A stretch of 7,394 bases of DNA from Myxococcales bacterium (GCA_003153875.1 PMBY01000535.1:1-7394); one strand, 5' to 3'; shown: positions 1-6,101, numbered from the stretch's first letter. Notes: generated by a model from the sequence alone, not told the origin. Numbers and translations: made by a program.

Positions 1-645
1 ATCGGCGAAGGCTACTTCGACACGCCCTTTGTTTGGGCGCACTCGGAATACACGCCCCAGCAAACCATGCGAGGCAAGATGGCGCTCTATGGATACCTCT
101 ACGGAATCAACCACGGTTCGAGCACAGGTGGCACAGGAGGCGCCGGCGGCAGCGGCGGTAGCAGCGGTGCTGGCGGTGTGGGCGGCAATGGCGGCGCTGG
201 TGGCAGCGGCGGCGCCGCGAGCAGTGGCGGCGCTGGCGGTCGTGGCGGTGTGAGTGGCGGCGGTGGTTTCACGGGCGGAGGTGGCACGATTGGCGGTGGC
301 GGGGTTTCGGCCGCCGCTGGCAGCGCAGGCGGTGTCCTTGGCACGGGCGGCGGGGTAGGCGGCAGTACCGCACGCGGTGGCGGGGTTTCGGCCGCCGCTG
401 GCAGCGCAGGCGATGGCGGTGTCCTTGCCACGGGCGGCGCGGGTGGCGGAACTACCGTAGGCGCGGGTGGTGTCTCAGCAGCAGGCGGCGCCGAGGGCGG
501 CGGCCTGGGTGGCAGCAGTGGGAGCACGAAGACGCAAGCGAGCGGCTGCACCTGCTCGACACGTGCAGGCCGCCCTGTCGGCCCTGTCAGCTTGCTGGCG
601 GTTCCCGCACTACTTCTCTGGCGCCGCCGCAAACGCCACAGTTGA
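1..645 (+). CDS. 3' part of a surface protein with Gly-rich stalk and MYXO-CTERM-like tail
   Basis: The reading frame is open from base 1, so the true start lies upstream of the window; the ATG codons at 67 and 79 are internal. The first ~39 codons (IGEGYFDTPFVWAHSEY..., ending YGYLYGINHG) are of ordinary composition and look like the end of a folded, probably enzymatic, domain that I do not recognise. From about 118 to 516 the protein is almost pure Gly/Ala/Ser/Thr/Val, a flexible stalk that includes a recent internal duplication. It ends with a Cys-Thr-Cys motif (547-555), a hydrophobic stretch (VSLLAVPALLLW) and RRRKRHS, the plan of MYXO-CTERM sorting tails. By family knowledge such proteins are exported by Sec and retained at the cell surface. 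The stop lies 5 bp from the convergent stop of the neighbouring esterase gene. The surface-anchored architecture is well supported; the function is unknown. Confidence 0.8.
   Translation: MGEGYFDTPFVWAHSEYTPQQTMRGKMALYGYLYGINHGSSTGGTGGAGGSGGSSGAGGVGGNGGAGGSGGAASSGGAGGRGGVSGGGGFTGGGGTIGGGGVSAAAGSAGGVLGTGGGVGGSTARGGGVSAAAGSAGDGGVLATGGAGGGTTVGAGGVSAAGGAEGGGLGGSSGSTKTQASGCTCSTRAGRPVGPVSLLAVPALLLWRRRKRHS
293..460 (+). repeat. In-frame direct repeat in the Gly stalk
   Basis: A 38-bp segment at 293-330 is repeated exactly at 374-411, an offset of 81 nt (27 codons). The flanking sequences (GGTGTCCTTG versus GGTGTCCTTGCC) also match after a 6-nt insertion in the second copy. A third, degenerate copy starts near 460 (GAGGVSAAGGAEG). 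The peptide unit is about GGGVSAAAGSAG(DG)GVLxTGG. This indicates a recent in-frame tandem duplication that lengthened the stalk. Confidence 0.85.
541..642 (+). other. MYXO-CTERM-like C-terminal sorting signal
   Basis: The sequence reads SGCTCST, a spacer rich in Gly/Pro/Arg, a ~12-residue hydrophobic core (LLAVPALLLW) and a terminal RRRKRH cluster. The order Cys-x-Cys, short membrane segment, basic end matches the MYXO-CTERM class of tails, in which the Cys is thought to be the processing or modification site. The hydrophobic core is short, as is usual for the class. Confidence 0.75.
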
Positions 646-650
646 GCAAA

Positions 651-2303
651 TCAGGGCTGGCGAAGGTAGTTCCGCAGCGGGAGGATGTTCTTGGTGCGGA
701 TCTCGTCAGCGGCCAACTCGGCATAGGCCTGGGCCCCCGCGAGGGTGGTATGAGCGCTATCGTTGTAGAAACCAGTCGCGTTGCCACGCTGGATGAGGTA
801 CGCCTGGCTTCTCGCCGTCAGATCGATGACAGGAACATTGTTGGCCGTGGCCACCGCTCTGATGCTCTCAGGCAGGTTAACCCCGACACTGTTAATATGC
901 GGAGTACCGGTATAGCTCGAGCGCACAATAGGAGTGACGAGCACCGGGAAGGCGCCCACAGCTCTTGTCTCGTCGACGTACTTCTTTAGATACGTTTCGA
1001 ATGGAGTCTGTTGTGTTTGCTTATCGTTGTGGCCGAATTCAATGAGCACGATGTCATTGGCTTTGAGGAGAGCCTTGATTGCCGGCCACAGCTTGGGGTC
1101 GTCATAGAAGCTGAAATAGTTTGTCCCACAAGGATTGCACTCCGTGAGACCGCCGGAACTCGCGTAGTTAGCCACGGAAATGCCGCAGCCGAAGTATTGC
1201 GGGAGCCGCTGGCCCCAGGCTTGGATGGCTGGGCCGTCTTGGTCGGTTACGGTTGAATCGCCCGTGATGTACATGACAACCGGGTTGACCGACGGCGCAT
1301 AGGCGATGGAATCCAACTGGGGCGAGGGTCCGATGAAAAACAGATCCAGTCCAGGGGTTCCCGGCGACGCCGCCGACCAATCGGGTTGTCCTTGAGGCTG
1401 GCGGACGTTGACCTCCATGGAATAGAGCTGGGTCTGGCCTGCGGCGGTGTCGACTTCGGCCAGCATCTCGCGCTTGGTTTCCGCCTGAACTTCAGTCTTT
1501 CCGGCGGCCGCGCCACCGAGCCTAAACGAGACATCGTAGTTGCCTGGATCGCCCCCGAAGTGGCAAGCAATCCCCCCGCCCTCGGCCTTGCACAGGGCTC
1601 GAGTGGCCGTGGTTGGGGTTGGCATGTTGCCGCAGTCCACAGGCGCAACGCTACCGGAGCCCGCAGCCCCGCCAGCGCCCGACCCTGAACCACCAGTCGC
1701 AGAGCCGCCGGTTGCGCTGCCCCCCTTTGCGGTCCCGCCTGCAGCGGAAGTCCCGCCTGCAGCGGAGGTCCCGCCTGCAACAGAGGTCCCGCCGCTAGCC
1801 GATGAGCTTCCGCCCTTGCCCCCAGACGCACCTCCCGAGACGCTGGAACTGCCGCCACCCCCGCCTGAGGAGGTGGAAGTGACCACGGTTGTCCCACCGC
1901 TGCCCGTGCTGCCGCCCGTGACAGGACTTCCGCCTGTCAGCGCACCACCCGTCGAACCGCCGCTAGCAGTTGATTTGCCCGCGGTAGGGGTCACGCCGCC
2001 GGTTGCCACGCTCGAGTTGCCATTACTGGTCCCTCCGGATGGCACCACTCCCCCGGTCGCGCTCGACACTGTGGCAGTGGTTCCGCCTTGCAGAGAAGAC
2101 GTCCCACCCGACGGGGTCGTGCCCCCATTGGGTGTTCCGCTTTGACCGCCAACATTGCTAGGCTGATTTGATGAAGAGCTGCACCCGGGCCCTGGCAGCA
2201 ACAAGATTCCGCCTAGCACAACCATTAGGGATGTTGATGCCAGATTCCCTCGGGTTAACAGCGCCTTGCGGGCATCCTGATTGTGTTCTGCGTGCTTCGT
2301 CAT
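651..2303 (-). CDS. Stalked probable lipoprotein with rhamnogalacturonan-acetylesterase-like SGNH domain (CE12 type)
   Basis: Predicted 550-aa secreted esterase, likely removing acetyl groups from pectic or similar polysaccharide. The ATG at 2303 is chosen because GGAAGGAG lies 9 nt upstream; upstream ATGs at 2312 and 2357 lack a usable site. The N-terminus has a basic region, a hydrophobic core (LMVVLGGILLL) and GPGC at Cys41, a non-canonical lipobox, so lipidation is likely but not certain. Residues ~42-222 are a Gly/Ser/Thr stalk. Residues ~245-335 (NYDVSFRLGG, TEVQAETKREML) resemble the galactose-binding-like domain preceding many CE12 enzymes. The catalytic domain (~342-550) has block I GDST (Ser350), block III GHND (424-427) and DSAH (Asp515, His518), giving a full Ser-Asp-His triad. 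Block II reads NYASSGG rather than the usual N-x-A-x-x-G-R-S. The catalytic part is visibly less GC-rich than neighbouring genes. Substrate is inferred; another SGNH acyl-esterase is possible. Confidence 0.87.
   Translation of the reverse strand: MTKHAEHNQDARKALLTRGNLASTSLMVVLGGILLLPGPGCSSSSNQPSNVGGQSGTPNGGTTPSGGTSSLQGGTTATVSSATGGVVPSGGTSNGNSSVATGGVTPTAGKSTASGGSTGGALTGGSPVTGGSTGSGGTTVVTSTSSGGGGGSSSVSGGASGGKGGSSSASGGTSVAGGTSAAGGTSAAGGTAKGGSATGGSATGGSGSGAGGAAGSGSVAPVDCGNMPTPTTATRALCKAEGGGIACHFGGDPGNYDVSFRLGGAAAGKTEVQAETKREMLAEVDTAAGQTQLYSMEVNVRQPQGQPDWSAASPGTPGLDLFFIGPSPQLDSIAYAPSVNPVVMYITGDSTVTDQDGPAIQAWGQRLPQYFGCGISVANYASSGGLTECNPCGTNYFSFYDDPKLWPAIKALLKANDIVLIEFGHNDKQTQQTPFETYLKKYVDETRAVGAFPVLVTPIVRSSYTGTPHINSVGVNLPESIRAVATANNVPVIDLTARSQAYLIQRGNATGFYNDSAHTTLAGAQAYAELAADEIRTKNILPLRNYLRQP
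1732..1803 (-). repeat. 18-bp tandem repeat in the esterase stalk
   Basis: Four consecutive 18-bp units occupy 1732-1749, 1750-1767, 1768-1785 and 1786-1803. On the plus strand the first two are GTCCCGCCTGCAGCGGAA and the same with a final G; the third differs at a few bases and the fourth is degenerate. They encode the six-residue unit GGTSAA/GGTSVA. This is a slippage-prone tract within the stalk, and copy number may vary between strains. Confidence 0.85.
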
Positions 2304-2415
2304 GGCAGACATCTCCTTCCAGAGGATTGCTAGGCATTCGGGGTTCGGGCCTGGCAACGGATCGTACCGACGCGTGAATGGTCCTATCCTGCACGAACCA
2401 CGAGTCGGATCCTAG
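2304..2415. other. Spacer between the esterase gene and the truncated repeat-protein gene
   Basis: These ~112 bp must carry the promoter and leader of the minus-strand esterase gene. I find no convincing -35/-10 pair or sigma-54 motif, and no ribosome binding site for a plus-strand gene. An in-frame TAG at 2413 closes the frame of the plus-strand neighbour, and coding-like sequence starts immediately after it. Confidence 0.5.
2313..2320 (-). promoter_or_regulatory. Strong ribosome binding site of the esterase gene
   Basis: On the minus strand GGAAGGAG is followed by 9 nt and then the ATG at 2303. It sets the start: the ATG at 2312 touches the Shine-Dalgarno sequence and the ATG at 2357 lies upstream of it. 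It is the only clear Shine-Dalgarno sequence I find for any gene in the window. Confidence 0.75.
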
Positions 2416-3819
2416 TGGCTTGCCCACGACACAACAAGTGTGGTCTGGAACGGCCAGAATTTCGTCGTGGCCTCGCTGGATACCTCCGGCTTCGGCGTCA
2501 TCCTGTACCGGGTCTCGGCCGCGGGCGTGCAGCTCGACACGCAGCCGGTTTCCGTTTCGGCGAGCGCCAAGCTCTCGAACCTGCAGGGTGTCGCGATCGG
2601 CAGCTCGTTCGTGCTGATCTTCCAGGCGACGCCGCTCGACGCCTTTGGCACCCCGACGGGTGAGGACAACGTGCAGGGGCTGGTGGTGAACGCCGACGGG
2701 ACGCTGCTCACCGCCGCGCCGACCGCGATCGCCAGCAGTGCGGGCGCGCAAGACGCTCCCGCTGTCGCCACCGACGGGACAAGCGCGCTCGTCGTGTGGC
2801 GCGACCGCGGCACGGCAGGGCCTGACATCGCGAGCGCGCGCATCAGCGCGACCCTCGCCCGCCTGGATGCCGCCGATGCCGTGATCGCGCAGGCGACGGC
2901 GCCCGACACCCTGGGGCCGCCGACATTGGCGTGGACCGGAACCCAGTACGTCGCGGTCTGGACCCGGGGAAGCGGCGGGACGGTCACTTTCGCCGGCTGC
3001 TCGCTGGGCGCGGATCGCCGCTGCGCGCCCGGGAGCGAGGCCTCCGTGCCGAGCGACATCGCGACGTCGACGCCCGACGCGGGCGCGGCAGGCAAGGGGG
3101 GGATGGACGACGTGCGCGCCCCGATGCTGGTCTGGACCGACGCGGGCGGCGTGCTCTTCTACCGGCGGCTCGACACCGCCCCGCACGTGAATCGCGAGCG
3201 GGTGTTCACCAGGCCGATCCTGGCGGGCACCGCGCCTCCGGCGGCCGACGGCGGTGTCGACGGGTCCCGCCCCCCGCCCGACGGCTCCTCCGCGATGGGC
3301 GGTACCGGTGGCCAGGCGACGGGTGGTGCCGGCGGCCAGACAACGGGCGGTGCTGCCGGCCAGACGACCGGCGGTGCCGTCGCGGCGACCAGTGGCGTTG
3401 GTGGCCAGGCGACCGACGGTGCCGTCGCGGCCACGGGCGGTGCCGTCACGGCCACAGGCGGTGCCGCCGGCCAGGCCACGAGCGGTGCCATCGGGGCGAC
3501 CGGCGGTGCTGCCGGCCAGGCAATGGGCGGTGCCGTCGGGACGACCGGCGGTGCTGGCGGCCGAGCAACGGGCGGCGTCGGTGGCCAGGCAACAGGCGGC
3601 GCGAGCGGCCAGGCAACGGGCGATTCCGGTGGGACGACCGGCGGCAGCGACGGAGCCGCGGGCGAAGCCGCGGTGGACGCGGGCAAGCCGGTGATCGCGA
3701 GCGCAAGCGGGTGCAAGTGCGTGATGGGCGGGGAGCGGCAATCATCGCGGCCGTGGTGGCTGCTTCTTCCCGCGCTCGTGCTGCTCCGCCGGCGGCGCGG
3801 GCGCCGTCGGGCCGGCTGA
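2416..3819 (+). CDS. Probably 5'-truncated repeat (propeller-like) surface protein with stalk and MYXO-CTERM-like tail
   Basis: The frame is open from 2416, just after a TAG at 2413. The first possible start is GTG 2440 (459 aa), with no Shine-Dalgarno sequence. Coding character begins at once with HDTTSVVWNGQNFVVAS, which looks like the middle of a repeat of the type [S/P]xVxWxGxxYxVxW; a second copy reads LAWTGTQYVAVWTR. Such repeats occur many times in exported myxobacterial proteins of propeller-like fold. There is no signal peptide, although the tail requires export, so the 5' part is probably lost. Residues ~1-265 (from GTG) form the repeat region, followed by an Ala/Gly/Thr stalk (3307-3648), SGCKC at 3706-3720, a hydrophobic stretch (WWLLLPALVLL) and RRRRGRRRAG. 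The stop lies 20 bp from the convergent lipoprotein gene. GC content is high (45 of 60 bases in 2821-2880). It is either a decaying fragment or a gene whose start was lost by rearrangement or misassembly; the function is unknown. Confidence 0.7.
   Translation, partial: WLAHDTTSVVWNGQNFVVASLDTSGFGVILYRVSAAGVQLDTQPVSVSASAKLSNLQGVAIGSSFVLIFQATPLDAFGTPTGEDNVQGLVVNADGTLLTAAPTAIASSAGAQDAPAVATDGTSALVVWRDRGTAGPDIASARISATLARLDAADAVIAQATAPDTLGPPTLAWTGTQYVAVWTRGSGGTVTFAGCSLGADRRCAPGSEASVPSDIATSTPDAGAAGKGGMDDVRAPMLVWTDAGGVLFYRRLDTAPHVNRERVFTRPILAGTAPPAADGGVDGSRPPPDGSSAMGGTGGQATGGAGGQTTGGAAGQTTGGAVAATSGVGGQATDGAVAATGGAVTATGGAAGQATSGAIGATGGAAGQAMGGAVGTTGGAGGRATGGVGGQATGGASGQATGDSGGTTGGSDGAAGEAAVDAGKPVIASASGCKCVMGGERQSSRPWWLLLPALVLLRRRRGRRRAG
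3307..3648 (+). repeat. Heptad/octad Gly-Ala-Thr stalk repeat, 15 units
   Basis: Fifteen consecutive units of 7 or 8 codons follow the pattern (G/A)GQATGGA or V(A/G/T)ATGGA. The first units are GGQATGGA, GGQTTGGA, AGQTTGGA and VAATSGV. At the DNA level they are 21- or 24-bp blocks rich in GGCCAGGC and GGCGGTGC(C). The tract encodes a flexible spacer between the repeat domain and the membrane tail. Long Pro-rich open frames on the other strand are a by-product of this composition. Confidence 0.8.
3706..3816 (+). other. MYXO-CTERM-like C-terminal sorting signal
   Basis: ASGCKCVMG is followed by a polar spacer, a Trp/Leu-rich hydrophobic core (PWWLLLPALVLL) and a ten-residue Arg-rich end. The two Cys codons are at 3712-3714 and 3718-3720. 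The motif ASGCxC is the same as in the protein ending at 645. Confidence 0.8.
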
Positions 3820-3839
3820 CTCGATTCGCTGGGACCGTT

Positions 3840-4202
3840 TCAGTCCGTCGCTGACGAGTCGTCCGCGGCGTCCGAGTCGGGCGCGGCGTCACTGCCCACC
3901 GTCACACCGTCGGCTGTGGCCGGCGCATCGGCTGCGTCGGCCGCGACCATGAGAACGTCGCTGGCTGCGTCGGACGTCGAAGCCGGACCGGCCGCGTCCT
4001 GACCTGTGCTGCCCCCCGTACCTGGATTGGAGGTCGATGCTCGGCACACGCCGTTCTTGGGGCCCCCCCTACAGATGAGGCCGCTGCTGCAGTCCGAGTC
4101 AATCTGGCAACGGTCGCCTTCTCCCTGGCTGCATCCGAAACCAAGCACAAGGGTGCCCGCCAGGGCAAAGGCCAGACTCATCGTTCGAAAGCTCGACGAC
4201 AT
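3840..4202 (-). CDS. Small Cys-motif lipoprotein with Asp/Ala-rich tail
   Basis: Predicted 120-aa exported protein of unknown function. From ATG 4202 it reads MSSSFRTMSLAFALAG, then LVLGFGC with Cys24 as the probable lipidated residue; Gly-Phe-Gly before Cys is not a textbook lipobox. A GTG at 4220 (adding six residues) and an ATG at 4181 are alternative starts; AGGGG sits only 3 nt before the GTG, so the start is uncertain. Mature residues 30-55 carry Cys32, Cys38, Cys44 and Cys53 in the pattern DRC-x5-C-x5-C-x8-C, with DSDCSSGLIC at its centre, a short two-disulfide motif recurrent in myxobacterial lipoproteins. The rest is a low-complexity tail rich in Ala, Asp, Ser and Thr ending in DDSSATD, strongly acidic. 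The gene is divergent from the peptidase gene and convergent with the gene to its left. Confidence 0.72.
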   Translation of the reverse strand: MSSSFRTMSLAFALAGTLVLGFGCSQGEGDRCQIDSDCSSGLICRGGPKNGVCRASTSNPGTGGSTGQDAAGPASTSDAASDVLMVAADAADAPATADGVTVGSDAAPDSDAADDSSATD

Positions 4203-4274
4203 GGTGTGGTGGGTTAGCACGGTCCCCTGCGTTTGTGAAGGCCGGAAGATTTGGCCCTATGCTAGCCTGCGTCC
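4203..4274. other. Divergent spacer between lipoprotein and peptidase genes
   Basis: These 72 bp separate the start codons of two divergently read genes and must hold both promoters and leaders. The region is short and without a clear inverted repeat or operator. Confidence 0.5.
4233..4263 (+). promoter_or_regulatory. Possible promoter of the M2 peptidase gene
   Basis: TTGTGA (4233-4238) and TATGCT (4258-4263) resemble sigma-70 -35 and -10 boxes with a 19-bp spacer, slightly long. Transcription would start only a few bases before the ATG at 4275, which fits the absence of a Shine-Dalgarno sequence there (near-leaderless mRNA). This is a weak match in high-GC DNA. Confidence 0.2.
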
Positions 4275-6101
4275 ATGCGACGTCGTCCGATTCTGATCGT
4301 GGTGGTGTCCGCCTTGGCTTGCGTCGGGGCACTCAGCTTGCGGGCCGCAGAGAAAACCACCCGCAAGCTCTCATCGGCTGAGCGCGAGGCGCGCGGGTTT
4401 CTCGAAACCATGACCGGCCTTCTGCAGCCGCTCAATACGGTAGCCAACCAGGCGTCCTGGATCGCCGCCACCGACGTTAGCCCCGAGCATACCGCGGCCC
4501 GGGCCGCCGCCGAGAAAGCCGCCGCAGCGGTGACGGGCTCCAAGCTGGTCATCGCGCGGACCGGAGCCTTCCTGGCCAAGCCGAACGAGCTCTCCGATCT
4601 CAGTTTGCGCCAGCTACGCAAACTGCAACTGGCCGCGGCCGAGAACCCAGGCACCATCCCCGAGGTGGTCAGCCAACGCATCGAGGCCGAGGCTCGCCAG
4701 TCGGCGGTACTCGACAGCTACACCTTCTGCCTGCAACCGCTGGCCGGCGGAAAGTGCGGCCGCCCCACCTCGGCCAACGAGATCGATCAGATTCTGCACC
4801 ATTCGCGCGTGCTGGCCGATCGCGAACGCGCCTGGACCACAGCCAAAGAGATCGGCCGACCGCTCAAGTCAGGCCTGGTGGAGTTGCAAACCCTGCGTAA
4901 CCAGATCGCACGCGCCATGGGCTACCCGTCGTTCTTCGCGCTGCATGTTGCCGACTACGGCATGACCGTCGACGAGGTAATGGCGCTCATGGACGCCACG
5001 CTGGAGGCCTCCAAGCCGCTCTACGATGGGCTGCACTGCTTTGCCAAGCATGCTCTGGCCGACCGATACAAGAAGTCAGTCCCCAAGCTGATTCCCGCGC
5101 ACTGGCTGGGCAATCGCTGGGCGCAGGAATGGCCCGGCTTGGTCGAGAGCGCGAGCCTGGATCCCCTGTTCAAGGGTAAGTCGCCCGCGTTCATGGTGCG
5201 CACCGCCGAGGATTTCTATGTGTCGCTGGGTTTTCCGCGTCTGCCCGAGGTCTTCTGGAAGAAGTCAGACCTCTACCCGGTGCCGCCCAATTCGCCGCGC
5301 AAGAAGAACGCCCACGCCACCGCCTGGCACATCGACGGCGAGAGCGACGTGCGCTCGCTCATGAGCGTGGAACCGAACGCGCAGTGGTTTGGCACCGCCC
5401 ACCATGAGCTGGGCCATATCTACTACTACCTGTCCTATTCCACGCCCGAGGTACCGTACCTGCTGCGCGCCGGGGCCAACCGCGCCTTTCACGAGGCAGT
5501 GGGCGAGCTGGCGCGCCTGGCGAGCCAGCAGCCTGCCTATCTGCGCAAGCTCGGCCTCGTCCGCGCCGGGCAAGAGCCCGACACGTCGGCCGCGCTCTTG
5601 CAGTCGGCGCTTCAGTCGATCGTGTTCCTGCCCTTTGCCGCGGGCACCATGACCCACTTCGAGCACGATCTCTATGAGCACGATCTGCCGGTGGCCGAAT
5701 GGCAAGACCGCTGGTGGCAATACGCGGCCACCTATCAGGGTGTGCAGCCGCCTGGCAAGCGCGCCCCTGATCTGTGCGACGCTTGCACCAAGACCCACAT
5801 CAACGACGATCCGGCCCAGTACTACGACTACGCCATGGCGACCCTGATCAAGTTCCAGCTTCACGATCACATCTGCCGCAAGATCGTGAAGCAGGAACCG
5901 CGCGCCTGCGACTATTCGGGCAGCGAGGAAGCGGGCCGCTTTCTGCGCGACATCCTCAAGCTGGGCGCCACGCGCGACTGGCGCAAGGTCATGCGCGAGG
6001 CCACTGGCGAAGACATCGGCCCGCGCGCCATGCTGGATTTCTATCAGCCCGTGCTCGCAGACCTGGCCAAACGAAACCAGGGACTGGATTGTTCGCGCTA
6101 A
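4275..6101 (+). CDS. M2-family zinc peptidase (angiotensin-converting-enzyme-like dipeptidyl carboxypeptidase)
   Basis: Predicted 608-aa exported metallopeptidase that should release dipeptides from peptide C-termini; length fits a single ACE domain. The N-terminus (MRRRPILIVVVSALACVG..., RAAEK) is a signal peptide, cleaved near residue 25 unless Cys16 is lipidated. The zinc site is HHELGH (His377, Glu378, His381) plus Glu407 in AFHEAVGE. Counterparts of human testis ACE substrate residues are visible: Gln284 (WAQEW), His347 (AHATAW), Lys506 and His508 (KTH), Tyr516 and Tyr519. Disulfide Cys pairs 152/161 and 534/545 match ACE, while the ACE pair 352-370 is absent (Ala346, Met363). Oddities are Asp518 where ACE has the chloride ligand Arg522, a two-residue insertion between His381 and Glu407, and an extra CxxC (501-504). 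The C-terminus aligns through CDYSGSEEAG and DFYQPV to NQ. There is no Shine-Dalgarno sequence. Natural substrate is unknown. Confidence 0.95.
   Translation: MRRRPILIVVVSALACVGALSLRAAEKTTRKLSSAEREARGFLETMTGLLQPLNTVANQASWIAATDVSPEHTAARAAAEKAAAAVTGSKLVIARTGAFLAKPNELSDLSLRQLRKLQLAAAENPGTIPEVVSQRIEAEARQSAVLDSYTFCLQPLAGGKCGRPTSANEIDQILHHSRVLADRERAWTTAKEIGRPLKSGLVELQTLRNQIARAMGYPSFFALHVADYGMTVDEVMALMDATLEASKPLYDGLHCFAKHALADRYKKSVPKLIPAHWLGNRWAQEWPGLVESASLDPLFKGKSPAFMVRTAEDFYVSLGFPRLPEVFWKKSDLYPVPPNSPRKKNAHATAWHIDGESDVRSLMSVEPNAQWFGTAHHELGHIYYYLSYSTPEVPYLLRAGANRAFHEAVGELARLASQQPAYLRKLGLVRAGQEPDTSAALLQSALQSIVFLPFAAGTMTHFEHDLYEHDLPVAEWQDRWWQYAATYQGVQPPGKRAPDLCDACTKTHINDDPAQYYDYAMATLIKFQLHDHICRKIVKQEPRACDYSGSEEAGRFLRDILKLGATRDWRKVMREATGEDIGPRAMLDFYQPVLADLAKRNQGLDCSR

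Noticed and set aside
99..632. Pro-rich minus-strand open frame (177 codons) opposite the first gene, with similar Pro-rich frames at 1540-2145 (+), 3159-3716 (-) and 6240-6707 (+)
   Set aside because: GGN codons read on the other strand give Pro codons, so every Gly stalk produces such a frame. The periodic Pro pattern mirrors the stalk repeats.
646..650. Terminator between the first two convergent genes
   Set aside because: There are only 5 bp between the stops and no stem-loop with a T tract in or around it.
2407..2412. GGATCC next to the truncation point, possibly a cloning or ligation scar
   Set aside because: A six-base site is expected by chance and nothing vector-like surrounds it. 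It does not by itself show a chimera, although reads across the junction should be inspected.
3307..3648. Regular short repeats that might be a CRISPR array or satellite
   Set aside because: Units are 21-24 bp without unique spacers, stay in frame and encode the stalk of a surface protein.
2158..3741. Minus-strand open frame of 527 codons, Arg/Ala/Gly-rich, opposite the repeat-protein gene
   Set aside because: Its composition is that expected from the complement of GC-rich Gly/Ala repeat DNA. It has no domain-like segment and crosses the start of the well-supported esterase gene out of frame.
4315..4330. Lipobox in the M2 peptidase signal peptide (SALAC)
   Set aside because: Position -3 is Ala rather than Leu and a normal signal peptidase I site (RAA before EK) follows, so lipidation is left as a minor alternative only.
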